Assembly (NCBI GenBank): GCA_026008535.1
Contig: BRKX01000002.1
Location: forward strand, 56,746,170 to 56,810,169
Origin: Perilla frutescens
Taxonomy: Eukaryota; Streptophyta; Magnoliopsida; Lamiales; Lamiaceae
DNA: 64,000 bases
Reading direction: 5' to 3'
The translations under genes and the position numbers were made by a program. Positions 46,012-58,223 of this stretch are shown piece after piece; position 1 is the first letter of the stretch; each line of letters starts with the position of its first letter. The notes under the pieces were generated by a model. It saw only the letters and a list, made by a program, of their open reading frames with translations, was not told the origin of the DNA and ran no database searches.

Positions 46012-49000
46012 ATTTTGAACGACGGTTAGCTTCTTTGTTTTGCTGAATCTTCTTGAGATTGTGGGCGTAAAATTTGATCGGTACGATGCCTCTGCATATG
46101 TTAGAAAAATTATGATTTACGTGCTTTATTTGTATTACTTTCATATTACGTGGAATGCCAATTCACATGTGATATTTGAGAAACGAAATTCAGATTCAAA
46201 CATCATATACGTGTTATTGCTTCATTTCGAAATGGGAAAAAAAATGTTGTTCTTTACATTTGTTGTTTCAAATTAATTTCTACAGTTCGTCAATTTCATG
46301 CCATTTTTCTAAATACTTTTTTTTGTCGTGCGTTACACACGACGTTATAAATTCGACCATTCTGTGGACTGTGGAGTGTTTACAGGAAGAAAGTCCTATT
46401 CTGCTAGTCTGCCACTGCATGAGCCATGCTTAGTAATATTATTATATTAATTATTAAGAATGGTTGACTTGCTATTAATGTATTGTTTTGTTGTAAGGTA
46501 TATATAAATAAATTTGGGCTGGGAAATTAGTGCTTACTATTTTTTACAGTATTTTGCTATAATATATACCGTTCCATTTTAATTGGTTGATTGAGAGTTT
46601 TCACAGGATTAAAAAAAGGATTGAGAAAGACAATTAATCAAGAAACTTCCTAATATATCTTTATTTATTTTTTTGACATTAAATTATTGTCTAATGTGAA
46701 CATATTAAATAAGGGTATATATTAGTAAATTAACTAAATATATTTAGAAATATGCTTATATATCGGGACATATCAAAAAGGAAAATAATTATATCAAAAT
46801 GGGACGGAGGTAGTAATTAATTTATAAAATATAAATTTTAATTAAAAAGTCTTTTTAATTTTAATTTTAATTGATTTTGCTAACCACACGTTATAATCTT
46901 AGTTGGCCATTCATCCCAATTCCCAAGCACGTGTTTTTCCCAAACAAATCATTTGTGCATTACTCTCTGCAATCTTTAATTTAAAGTTGTTCATTCATAA
47001 ACAAATACTCTATGAAATTGAGGTAAATAAAAACATGAAACATGATATTATGTGCAATAAATCGTTTTGTCCAATTACAAATAAAAACTAGGAATGGTTC
47101 AATTACTCAAGACATATTAATTACATCCCATTTAATTCAGAAGAATGCATTCGGGTGATTTTTAACTCTGATTTTTCAAAATCTAATAATTTTGACGGTG
47201 GAGGCGGTAGATATTTTGTTATAATTTTTCGATGCCTCCGTTGATTGAAGGATTGGGAAATTAGGGTTCATATCTTTGGGTGGGTAGCATACTTTGGGAT
47301 TTTTGTCATTTTTAAAGCTGTAATCACTAGTTAATTATTTAGAATTCGATATCCAGTCATATGTTCACAGCCCCGGAACTGGAGCAATGAAACAATGATT
47401 AGAGATTATCGAGATCTGCCCGGATTAATTAATCAAGTCTTTATTAATGAGGGGGGAAAAACAATTACTTTACATAATTTTATGTGCCCAATGCTACAAC
47501 GGATAAGACAGAGGAGGATTAGAGTTGTTAATGATTTATGTTAGTGTAAATGACGTTGTATCTAGGAATCGCATCCGACGCGATGACTTGCACGTGTAAC
47601 ATGTGGGACTTATCTCTCCACATAAAGCCTATACTCTCTTCCCACAACCAATTATCACATACCCAAATTAATCAATATTTATCATATTTGGAGTTTATTT
47701 AATGATTGAAGGGCCATTTGTGGCCCCTCAAACCTTACCTACTACTTGTCTTTTATTATCTTATAAAGCTACCTCTAAAATATACTCTAATTTCATCCTT
47801 GAGTAACAATACATTTACCAATAAATATTAGACACAAAAATCACTAATTGTAGATTTCTGATATTTTCACAAAATTTACCTATTTTTACTTGTGTGTGTG
47901 TCCTAGTACCCCATGAGAATCTTAATTATGAGAGAGCTATTTCCTACTTCCTATAACATTATTTTACATTGGCAAGCCATTTTCCGGGGAAATCATGTGC
48001 AACAACCAAGTTTTAAATGGAGTTGATAATATAAATTCTGAAATTGCAACAAAATTAAGTAGAATTCACATTGGATCCAACTGTCATCATTAAAAAGTCA
48101 ATGTTGTTGTGATGTTGACTTTTGAGTTTAGTTGCCAGTAAGCTCTCATCATTAAATGATTTGGGAAATACGTTGTCCAAGTTGGGAGTTCATTTACAAA
48201 TAATGATTGGCTTTGCATGATTATACTAGTGTAAAAATATGTGTATATAAATCAATTCACTTTTTTTTTTTTGGCAAATGAGACATCATATGTGCATATT
48301 GTAATGTTTTATTACATGGTATATATGGTCTCAAATAAAATTGTCTAGACTCATCAATTTCAAGATTTACGTGATTAATTTAATGTGCAGTTTATAAATT
48401 CCTAACAAATTTCTTCCAACCCTCAACTCTCTTCTGTTGTCTGACACTATGAAAAAGTTTTTCTTAAACGCATAATTAATTAGCACTTAGCAGTACGTTT
48501 ATATTTAATTTACTTTACTATTTATTATAATGTCATTAATATTCTTGAAAATAAATTAATGATTGTAAAATGATGCAGTCCACAATCATGTATTTCCACA
48601 GATACCCAAGTTCAATACTGTTATCATGCACCTTGTGAGGCACTTTATAGTTTTGTTGTGACCAAGTTGTGTACGTAATTTATAAAATAATTTGTTATTC
48701 ATCATTTATTATTCTTCCTACTATACTCATCAAGAACTTCATGTAGTCATCAATAATTTCCGTAGTAGTTATACAAATATAAATTATACATTATTTCTGA
48801 AATAACAATGTCGTCGGATGAGATAATGAATAAGATAGCAGTTAGAAACCGACGACCATGTTGTTAATTACAAGGAAATTTATCAAACAATTTTTTATTT
48901 TTTTTTTCTAACCACTACGCTGTTGACAATTATTAAAATTACATAAAAATGTAAAAATCTTCTTTCAAACATAAAAAATAAAAATAATCTAAAGTTATCC

Positions 49001-49028
49001 TTGGGCAGGGGTAGGCTGCAGCTGCACA
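46012..49028. other. intergenic DNA between the RABA1 and WRKY genes
   Basis: Both genes end into this 3-kb stretch (RABA1 on plus, WRKY on minus). Apart from the Stowaway-like MITE at 46565-46815 I see no gene, RNA or transposon end. It is AT-rich with a T-run near 48262. Confidence 0.6.
46565..46815. mobile_element. Stowaway-like MITE, about 250 bp
   Basis: The right end ATGGGACGGAGGTAG is the inverse of the Stowaway CTCCCTCCGTCCCAT type. The left end TATACCGTTCCATTTTAAT is a decayed partner. TA flanks both ends, as expected for Tc1/mariner-type insertion. Confidence 0.6.
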
Positions 49029-50132
49029 TCACATGGGCCCCACCCTCACTCCACTGGTGGTTGCCAAGCCCGGCCGCCTTTGCTCCGCCTCTGTCTGCGC
49101 CGCCAACCCACGGCGGAAGACGGTGGAACACTCCGGCAACTCGCCGAGATCAGCGAAAAGCGACTCGTCTTCCTCCCGCATCGTGAAAATCATCGCCATC
49201 TCAGTGTCGGTAGTAGTAATCTTGTCTTCGGTTAACATCGGACTGTCCAACATAGTACAAAAGCTGGACTCCAAATCAGCAAACCATCCAAATTCTTGAG
49301 CATTATGAATTAAAAGCCCTTCACCAAGATTATTGTTAAATTTGTTATGATCCGCCGCCGCAACTTCGTCGTGAGATTGATTGGATGGAATATTCTGAGG
49401 TTTCTTTTCCTCTTCCTCCAACTCCTCCTCCTCATCCTCTTCTTCTTCTTCCTCCTCCTCCTCCTCAGAAGTTGGAGCTTTGACGTTTCTGGCGGCGGCG
49501 GCGAAGGTGGTGGTTTTAGTTTTGGATACCGGCCAACTGTGGTTGTGTTCACAATAATACGTCACAACTAACATTTTAGGGTCCGCTCTACTTCTCTCCA
49601 CTTGTTTTCTTGCTGGACATCCTTTGCTGCTACTGCACCTATAATATCCTCTGCAATATTGAAATTAAAATACATTAATAATTGATCTAATGCATTCAAA
49701 TTATTCCTTAATTATATATCATTAATTTTGGCAAAAAAAAAACGAAGATTGCAAAAATTAATTACCTAGGATAGGGGGAACCTTTGATGGGCTTTTGGCC
49801 GTACTTCCTCCAGGCCCAAGAATCAGACGGCGGAGCACTAATCTGATCAGCCTTCAGCCTTAATCCCTCAACGTCTTTGATTGGCACTGACACCACTCTT
49901 TTCTGTATCGCTCTCCTACTGTAATAATAATAATAATAATAATTTCATTTAACCAAAATTTATTTTAATTTCTACTTATACATATAATCTCTTTTTTAAT
50001 TTTCTTCTACTAATTAACCCATATATATGCATGCACATGAAACTAGAAACCCCCCCCCCCAATTTATCCCTCGATCATCCCCGTCAATTCCTCTCGATCG
50101 TTTCCAAACAACACACACACACACATACATAC

Positions 50133-50168
<36 letters not shown>

Positions 50169-50363
50169 GTACCAGTTAATTAATGTTGAAAGAATTAATT
50201 TATACATATTAATTTACCTTCTTTTGGAAGAGGAAGTGGAGGCGATCTTGGTATCATGAGTAGAGACGGGTAAACGCGGGGAATCTCCTCCGCTGTTTTC
50301 AGGCGAATTCTCGGAGTCTTCGAGGTCGTTAACGAATTGGTTGCGGTTGAAACCAGAGTCCAT
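49029..50363 (-). CDS. WRKY transcription factor, group IIe, WRKY65/WRKY69-like
   Basis: There are three exons on the minus strand (50363-50218, 49918-49766, 49650-49029), giving 306 residues. WRKYGQK is at 85-91 and the zinc finger is C-x5-C-x23-H-x-H (C105, C111, H135, H137), both intact. The second intron falls inside the domain at PYPR|G, the R-type intron. The domain reads DSWAWRKYGQKPIKGSPYPR, a group IIe wording. The C-terminal ESLFADLGELPECSTVFR agrees with Arabidopsis WRKY65 as I recall it. A long Glu run (about 165-185) follows the domain. A frame beginning further upstream in the leader exists, but ATG 50363 gives the usual group IIe N-terminus. WRKY proteins bind W-boxes in the nucleus; the regulated genes are unknown here. 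Confidence 0.95.
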
Positions 50364-52129
50364 GACGCTGGAGATGTGTGAGTAGTAAGAAGAAATGTGG
50401 TAAGTGAGAGAAAAGGAGAGAGAGAAAGAGATTGATGATGAGAACAAGAAATGGAGGAAGAGAGGTGGTGGATTGGGTGGTGGGTTTTAATATGGGTCCG
50501 AATGCTGACAGATTGATAATTGTGTTGTTTATGGAGGACGTGCAAGCAAATGTGGAACTAATCCAAAGTTGATCATATTTTATTGCAATGTGAAAGGGAC
50601 CATTAATGTTGATTTATGGGTTGTAATTACTCTAATGATGTGATTAATTAGCGCTCTATTCACACCTCCCATCCCAGCGCGTGACGATCTGCACTTATCA
50701 TACCAATACTTAATCCAGGCATTTTTTCTTAATTACTTTTATCCAGACTTCCAAAACAGATTGAATCCATGGATCCTCTAGATCTTCCTCAAATCTCAAA
50801 TTTATTTTATGAGTAGATATGATTCTATATGTTGTGACATCATTATAATACAATATATATAGATAATGATATAACAAAATATGAGATTGAAATACGAAAA
50901 AAAAATAATGAATTTCAAACCTAATGTCATACAGTATGACAATATTTGGATTAATGAGTTGTTGATATTATTAATATTTATGAGTCATTAATTCATATAA
51001 TATTATCAACAATATTCGCTTTTGCAGATCATGTCAATATTTTGATCCAGTTTAGAATTTAGATGAAAGCAATCTATATATGGCTAATAAACATTTCATT
51101 TGGGTAGAATATATAATTTTTTTTTGGTGTTCATTGTCTATATGTGCATAAGTTTAATTGTGGATGTAACAAATGTAAAACAGTGTTACATACGGTGCTT
51201 CTAGAATGAATATAATCTGGAGTACAAGAAACAGAATCGAGTAGAAAATAAATACAAGAAACTGAATTGAACTAAATTAAATAAATTGGAATCTGATGAA
51301 GACTACAGATTTTCGAGAAGTAAGTTGAGTCGAGGGGACCTCTCTCCACAAGACAAATACACCCCGACTAGTGCTCACGGTTTGGCGTTCTGTCTCTCAA
51401 AGATAAAACAACTTCGTCATTCCGGCCATAGCACTACAACACCGACAAGGCTCCGACGAACTAGAGAATGCGAGGAACGTAACTAAGGGCATACATTAGA
51501 CTAGACTATGAAGTAGAATGATTCGATTTTAGTGTACTCTAGCGTCCGTAGTACCACTACACCGGCAAGGCTCAAATGTGAGGAACTAAGAGTAGACACT
51601 AGACTAAACTATGATGCAGAATGATTCGATTTTAGTGTGCTCTAGCATGCTCTGGGACGATTTATATATAGACACTCTCCAACTTCAGGTGGAGATCAAT
51701 AAATTATGATTTGAGGGCATTCAAACTAGCTGAGTAACCTCCAAAAGTTACTCAGCTCCATTACTCCTGAGGTGTGTAACCTCTAGGAGTTACCAACCTC
51801 CACCATTGCAGCATTGAGACCAGGTGTTAGTTACACTACTCCACCAATGTTGTACATTGACTCGTCGTTTCGCCACCAACCCGTTTAACGACCTGTCCAT
51901 TTCTGAACTCTAAAACTGTAACGGCCAGGCCTATTAGCACAAAGTTCATCCAAAGTTCAATTGCCAAGATTTAAGTTCGAGTACGAGACCGAGACCGAGC
52001 ATTGGTATGGGCACGGGCTCGAACACCGGTACCATCATGGGCACAGGTGAACGTGTGTGGGCTCATGACCCACCCCCTTGCACACTTTAGATATTATACT
52101 TAAGTGTTAGAACATTTAAATGTACTTCT
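50364..52129. other. upstream region of the WRKY gene and AT-rich intergenic DNA
   Basis: The first 200 bases must hold the WRKY leader and promoter. The rest contains no supported gene. A short diverged direct repeat occupies 51430-51650. Confidence 0.5.
51430..51650 (+). repeat. tandem direct repeat, period about 103 bp
   Basis: The block from 51498 (AGACTAGACTATGAAGTAG...GATTCGATTTTAGTGTACTC) recurs from 51601 with several changes. The preceding CACTACA...CCGGCAAGGCTC also recurs. It is an old local duplication. Confidence 0.75.
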
Positions 52130-52132
52130 TAA

Positions 52133-53275
52133 GAACAACTCCAACAATGCGCCTTTGTGGCGTGAATACGGCAAAATGAGAAAAAAATGTCTCCAACAGC
52201 TTGATCTCTGCTCGGCAATTTGAGGGTGTATGAGCAGTGCATTGGTTATTTAACCAATGCATTGTTCATCATCGCTATATTTTTTTATATTATTTATATA
52301 TTTTATATGATTTCCTTTATAATGTTTCATTTATCTTCTTTTTTTTCCTTTTTTATGTTTAAATTTTATGAAACATATTTTCATTACAAAAATTATTTTA
52401 TATATTAATTAATTAAATAGTATTGCATTCATTTAAACACATAATACATAATTAATAAAAAAATATAAATACATAAACATTATAATAACAATACAAGGCC
52501 ACAAATACATTATAATAAACAATACAAATACATAATTAATAATGATAGAAACACATTACGATAACAATAAATTATTAAAAATGCAACACACTTATTTTAG
52601 TTAATAATTTCAAGACCACTTCCAGATCCAGATCATCCCATATCTAGATAATAACTCCCAAAAGTTGAAAGTATTATTAGTTGGCGGGATTGATTGATCA
52701 AAAGTATTAGTTGGTGAATGATTGATTGAGGATGAACGAGACCTTGATGCACCAATTAACGATGCAAGAGAAGTGCCAATTCCAGATGTTAAAATGACAA
52801 ATGAATGAATAGATCAATTTCAAGCATTTTTGGCCTGATTCAAAAAAATAAAAAACAAAGATGCTCATTTGGAACTTCGTAATGCTTTAGTTGATCATTT
52901 GTGGGAAGAATTTTCAAATTTAGAAAAGTAATTTTTATCTCATGTAATTTATGCCTTTGATTATCTATTATAAAATGTTGGTTTTATTTTAAATAAATTG
53001 ATCGTGTTTATCCGAATATTTTTAGTTTGCGAAACAAATATGCTTATTTATTTATCAAATAAAAATAAAAAATATTACAATATATATAAAAATATATTGA
53101 ATTTACAATTAAATAACAAAAATGAAATGAATGATAGTAAGTATCAAAAATGAATTTCTATTGTAGAGTGAAATGTAGAGAGGTGTTGTTGGAGATGAAT
53201 ATTAAAAATATGTAACTTTATCTCTACAATAGTGTAGAGTTAACTGTATTGTAGTGTTTGTTGTTGGAGATGGCC
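52133..53275 (+). mobile_element. PIF/Harbinger-like DNA transposon, deletion derivative
   Basis: The ends GAACAACTCCAACAA and TTGTTGGAGATGGCC are inverted repeats matching at 12 of 15 positions. They are flanked by a perfect 3-bp TAA duplication (52130-52132, 53276-53278), both typical of PIF/Harbinger. At about 52855-52931 the plus strand carries AHLELRNALVDHLWEEF, resembling the C-terminal end of plant Harbinger nuclease. The rest of the transposase is gone. Confidence 0.75.
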
Positions 53276-53278
53276 TAA

Positions 53279-54572
53279 CTAGATTAAGAATTCAATGTTG
53301 GATCATTAAATGTGTCTTCAGCACATTTTCTCACACTCCATAAATGACCAATTATGTGATCAACTGCAATAATTAATTTCTCACTCACCGAAAATCGGAT
53401 TTGAGAAAATAAAAATACTACGATTATCTACTATAAATATAGATTAACCGTACACTATTTAATTTCTTCAAAATTAAATAACTTGGTCACCAAAAATCTG
53501 ATCACATGAGTCACGACTCAATTTATTACATCCAATTTTCTAACAATAATATTGTACACGATATGTCGATATATATCACGTACATATCTACCATTTAAGG
53601 AACTGAAAATTAATGGAATACGTACATACATATAGTAGTGACATTAATATTTAATTTCGCTATATATATGTGTGTATTTACTAACAACGTAACTTATGCA
53701 CTTGACATTAATTAAGCTTCACAAAATGTCATTTATCGAATATGAAAAAAAAAAAACTAAGATGTCATTTATCGAATATGAAAAAAAACTATCAATTTGA
53801 GATTTGAATGTTTAAAAGTATACCATTTACGACTAAAATACACGTTCGTAAAAAAAAATTAAAATTAGTTTGATAATATTTAATAAAGAAAATTAGCTAG
53901 AGTGTCAATCATTGAGGGCAAGAAGATCATAATTAATTAAACAGGTCGACAATGTATCTTTCGAATTATAAACCAATAAAATTTCATAATAAAACATGAA
54001 ATTAATTAAAATATACTACGATAAAAGTTATTTAAAGAATAGGATTGGTATGAGAAACCTATGAATATGATCACTAGATGAGGGACCATTTGAATGAGCT
54101 CAGATGGAAATAGCGAGGAAACAGTGCCACAATTTTTTAAGCCAGTATTTATCTTATTAAAACTTATTAATCCATCTTCTAAAAAATTAACAGATAAGAA
54201 ACTGATTAATCTATATGATTGAACGGTTCTAATATTCTTATGAAATACCATTAAAATATGAAAAAGTCAATTTAAAAAAATAAAATAAAATATATGTTTG
54301 CTTTGTGGTTGTGTTGCCAACATTCATGATTACGTCATCAGATTTTTATTTTATTTGCATACAGTTTGGTTCCTGTAATAAATTTAGCTAGATGTAAATT
54401 GAAGTCAAATTTTGTTAATTATTTTAATGTATACAATTTAATTTATTATTCAATTAATGTATTAGGGATGACAAATTCCCCCAAATTTGATCCAATCCGA
54501 TAGGGAGCGTATAGCGGAATTGTTTTAACCTAATATATGAAATATACGAATAGTCAGATATAAGATATATAT
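53279..54572. other. AT-rich intergenic DNA
   Basis: No supported gene. A short exact direct duplication (GATGTCATTTATCGAATATG at about 53725 and 53760) is the only structure noticed. Confidence 0.6.
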
Positions 54573-55457
54573 TGGCAAAATATACACTTAGGTCCCGAAT
54601 TTTGATCCTTTTTTAAAAATGTCTCGAACTTCAAATAATATCAAATTTTATCCCGAACTTGTATTTTTTTAAAAATGTCTCGAACTTCAAATAATACCAA
54701 ATTTTATCCCGAACTTGTATTTTTTTAAAAATGTCTTGAACTTCAAATAACAACAAAAAATATCATGAACTTCCCACTTTTTTGTAAGAATGTCATAGGA
54801 TTTAATTTCCGGCGCCAGATTAATGACGAGGCATACCGGAGTTCAGTGTGTTAAAATAAAATGTATTTTTTAAAAAAATCTCAATTTGAAGAACATACAA
54901 TTTTTTTTCTTCAAATTCAGTTGGTTCTGTTTGGATTGATATTTTTGGGAGGAATGAAAAAAAAATCATTTATTTTTCTTTTACTGTTGGGATTGAGAAT
55001 TTTGAAATGAATGAAAAGAAATCATTTTTTCTTTTCAAATTAGATTGATAATGAGAGATTTGTTGGAATGAAAAGTTACGGTTTTAGAGATGAAAACGAA
55101 AAATAATGTTGTCAATACTTATTTATTTTTTAAAAAAATTATGAATTCCACGTCACTTTGACATGCTACACTTCAGTATATCTTGTCATTAATCCGTCGC
55201 CGAAAATCGAATCTCATGACATTTTTGCAAAAAAAAAAAATATGGAAAGTTCATGACATTTTTTTATTTTTTTTAAGTTCAGGTCATTTTTAGATAAAAG
55301 TAAAAGTTCAGGACATTTTTTTTAAAAAAAAACTATCAAAATTTAGAATATATTTTGGTATCATTTAAAGTTCAAGAATACTTTAGAAAAATAGTCAAAA
55401 TTCAAAATATTTTTAAAAAAATAATCAAAATTCCGGACATAAGTACATATTTGGCCA
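54573..55457. mobile_element. long-TIR foldback/Mutator-like element
   Basis: The left arm (about 54573-54850) begins TTGGCAAAATATACACTTAG. The right arm (about 55150-55457), reversed, begins TGGCCAAATATGTACTTATG. The two arms align inverted over roughly 280-300 bases with many substitutions, including CATGAACTT and GATTAATGACAAG-type words at matching places. The left arm holds three copies of a roughly 56-60-bp unit (AATGTCTCGAACTTCAAATA). No transposase and no clear 9-bp target duplication were found. Confidence 0.65.
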
Positions 55458-55493
<36 letters not shown>

Positions 55494-57402
55494 TATATAT
55501 ATGAGTATTGATATGCTGGGCGACTCTACTGAGCGTTTCTGTAGGCGCCACAATTATTTTCCAATTTTATCCCTATGTTCTCCTCTTCACATAGATTTTT
55601 TCAAGAAATTTTTTCCTGTCCCAGACTGCCACAGTGCCACCGACTCTATTCTTTTTCAGATCGTTACAAATTGGTCTTTCTCAAACACAAATCAATCTTA
55701 ACAATGGGCACTCGACTCTTCTTTTTTCTTTTCCAAATCTTCGGAATTGGCCTTTTTCCAGACACAAATCAATCTTCACAATAAGCGCTCGGCTTTCTTC
55801 ATTTTCCTTTTCTAAATCTTCGGCCTTTCCCAATATTCAAATTTTCAAAATTTTGATGTCGATCCATCTTCACTTATCTGCACTTTCTCCCATTCGCGAT
55901 TCCCGAACAAAAAGTTTCATTCAATTCACTAGCAACCTTATAGTTGGGTAGTCTAGTTTCTGTAACAACATACCCGCTTGATGGGCTCAACACCGCCCCT
56001 TAAACCACTGATATCCGTTGTCGAAACAACTAACTCACGACTCTTTAATAAACAATTGAATTATCCAACTCTTTTTCCTTCTTATTTATAAATATTGGTG
56101 ATTGGATGGAGAGGAAGAATTATAATCTAGAATAATGTGCGTGTGTGTTGATATCCGTGCTCAACCCAAATATCCAATTGCGCTACATATACAATGTTCT
56201 TTTATTTATGCCAAATAAACCAACCAACTGGTAAATTACTATTTTGGTATTATCTAGGGTAAACTATTTTCAATGGTTTGTTAGTATCATATACATTTAC
56301 TTTTTTTATTTAATTAAACAATTTTATTAGTTATAGCCTATAGGACCCTCAAGAATTTGGTGAAAAAATCCCATCCAGCTGTTGATATATCAAAGTAAAG
56401 GTTGTAGATGGCAATAAGCTATTTAGGTTTTTTTTTTTAAAGACTAAATCATCGTACATATCCCAAATTATTTTCATTTTTTCAAATTTGATTCAAACTA
56501 ATATTTTTTTATTAATTAAATACCTAAACTATGAAAAATTAAATCAAATTTATCCCCAGATACATTTTTAGGCAAAAAATTACCTAACGCTTCGGCTAAA
56601 TATTTGGATTTTCTTCTTATGTTGTAGTCAAATCGATCATATCCATGACATAATATTTTTATTCTAATTTTATTAAACTCTTTTTAAGATCTGATTTTGG
56701 TCTAAAAACGTATTCGGAGATAGATTTAATTATTTTTAATAGTTTAGGTATTTAATTGATAAAAGTGTTAGTTTTGTATAGATTTGAGAAAACTGAAATA
56801 GTTTAGGATATAAATAATGGTTTAACCTTCTCTTAAATATGTGATTGTCCGGTAAGAGTCTAATTTCACGATTGAGATTCTCTAATCCACTTTTCTTATT
56901 CCAATTAATGTCCTATTTTGAATTTATTGTTTTTCTTCTATTTTTCTTTAGTTTTGATTTTTTTTGTGGTTTAGTTTAATTTTACAATTATTAATTGATA
57001 ATTATTTTTTCTATTTAATTTTCACTTTTCTAGTTAATAATTGATTATTAAGGTTGATTATTCAATAATTAGGGTATTTAGTTCTTTAAAATTATATTTT
57101 TTATCTATAGATATTAATTATGATTGATTATATTATAATATTTTTTTCTAAAAATTACTAGTAAAATAATAAATTTAATAGTAGGACACAATAATTAGAT
57201 TAAAATATATATACACACACACACTAGAGGATCTTATCTTCCGATTTCATACTCGTTTATGATATCCTAAACAATTAAATTCGATCCGTGGGCTTTGCTA
57301 CTATACTAATAACCTGGCCCATCCAAAACATCCCCTCCGTTTATATCCGTTTGAATTTTTGATTTCTTCTCTAATTAATATTAAATTGTGATATATATAA
57401 GA
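55458..57402. other. intergenic DNA with microsatellite and a local duplication
   Basis: An (ACAT)n(AT)n array occupies 55458-55502. The 76-bp unit at 55671-55746 (TTGG(T/C)CTTT...CAAATCTTCGG) is repeated at 55747-55823 with several changes. The rest is AT-rich without genes. Confidence 0.6.
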
Positions 57403-58098
57403 CTAGATATACCCACGCGCGTTGCGTGATTGAATATGAGATATTGTTATTTGGACATATTTTATTTCCCATGTGTTCTAATAGGTCATTAATAACTTAT
57501 TGTGAGCAATTTCATACTCCGTTAGATGTTTATGCTAATACATTATTTCGAACTAATAATTATCCAAAATTTAAAACTATTAAATCACTTACTTTAATTA
57601 GTTGTTTCAAAATAAGATACGAAAAAAAAACTTAATTATATTGAAGAAAATATAATAATCTATAAATACATGCAAACTATATATAGAAAAATATAGACTA
57701 CATATAAATATTTGAAAAAAATCTATTTTTATATATACAAAAAAGATCTAAGAAAAACAGTATGTATATTTTTATACAGATAAAATTAGGAATTTTGATT
57801 TTAGTATGTTTAAATAGATTTTTAAAGGGTTCACATCCCGACTTGTATAGTTAAATAGTTCAGATGTACACCTACATAAAAATATTTATTTAATATATAA
57901 TAGGTTACAAACAAAATTCATTCTCTTATTTATATTGGAATATATATATATATATATATTCCAATATAAAATACATTAAATAAAACTATTTCGTATGATT
58001 AACTTATTTCCTAAAAATCTGCTGAAAAAAACCGCACGATAATGAATATGAGAAGTTAAAGTAATCAGGCTCTTATATATTCGCTAATATTATAATAC

Positions 58099-58142
<44 letters not shown>

Positions 58143-58223
58143 AGATTATGGAATTTGGACGGAATAAGAGCATTTTGGGCGAGAATTTTTCATGCAAAAG
58201 ATTTTGCTTTAATATAGTATAGA
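57403..58223 (-). mobile_element. non-autonomous Helitron, copy 2
   Basis: On the minus strand it starts TCTATACTATATTAAAGC after an A and ends ...CGCGCGTGGGTATATCTAG before a T. The 3' hairpin CACGC-AACGC-GCGTG is intact here. The body is closely similar to copy 1 at 35901-36714 but carries a longer (TA)n run (about 58087-58138). It has no coding capacity. Confidence 0.87.

Noticed and set aside
49347..49571. Plus-strand Leu-rich frame opposite the WRKY acidic run
   Set aside because: It is the antisense of the Glu-rich codons in the WRKY exon.
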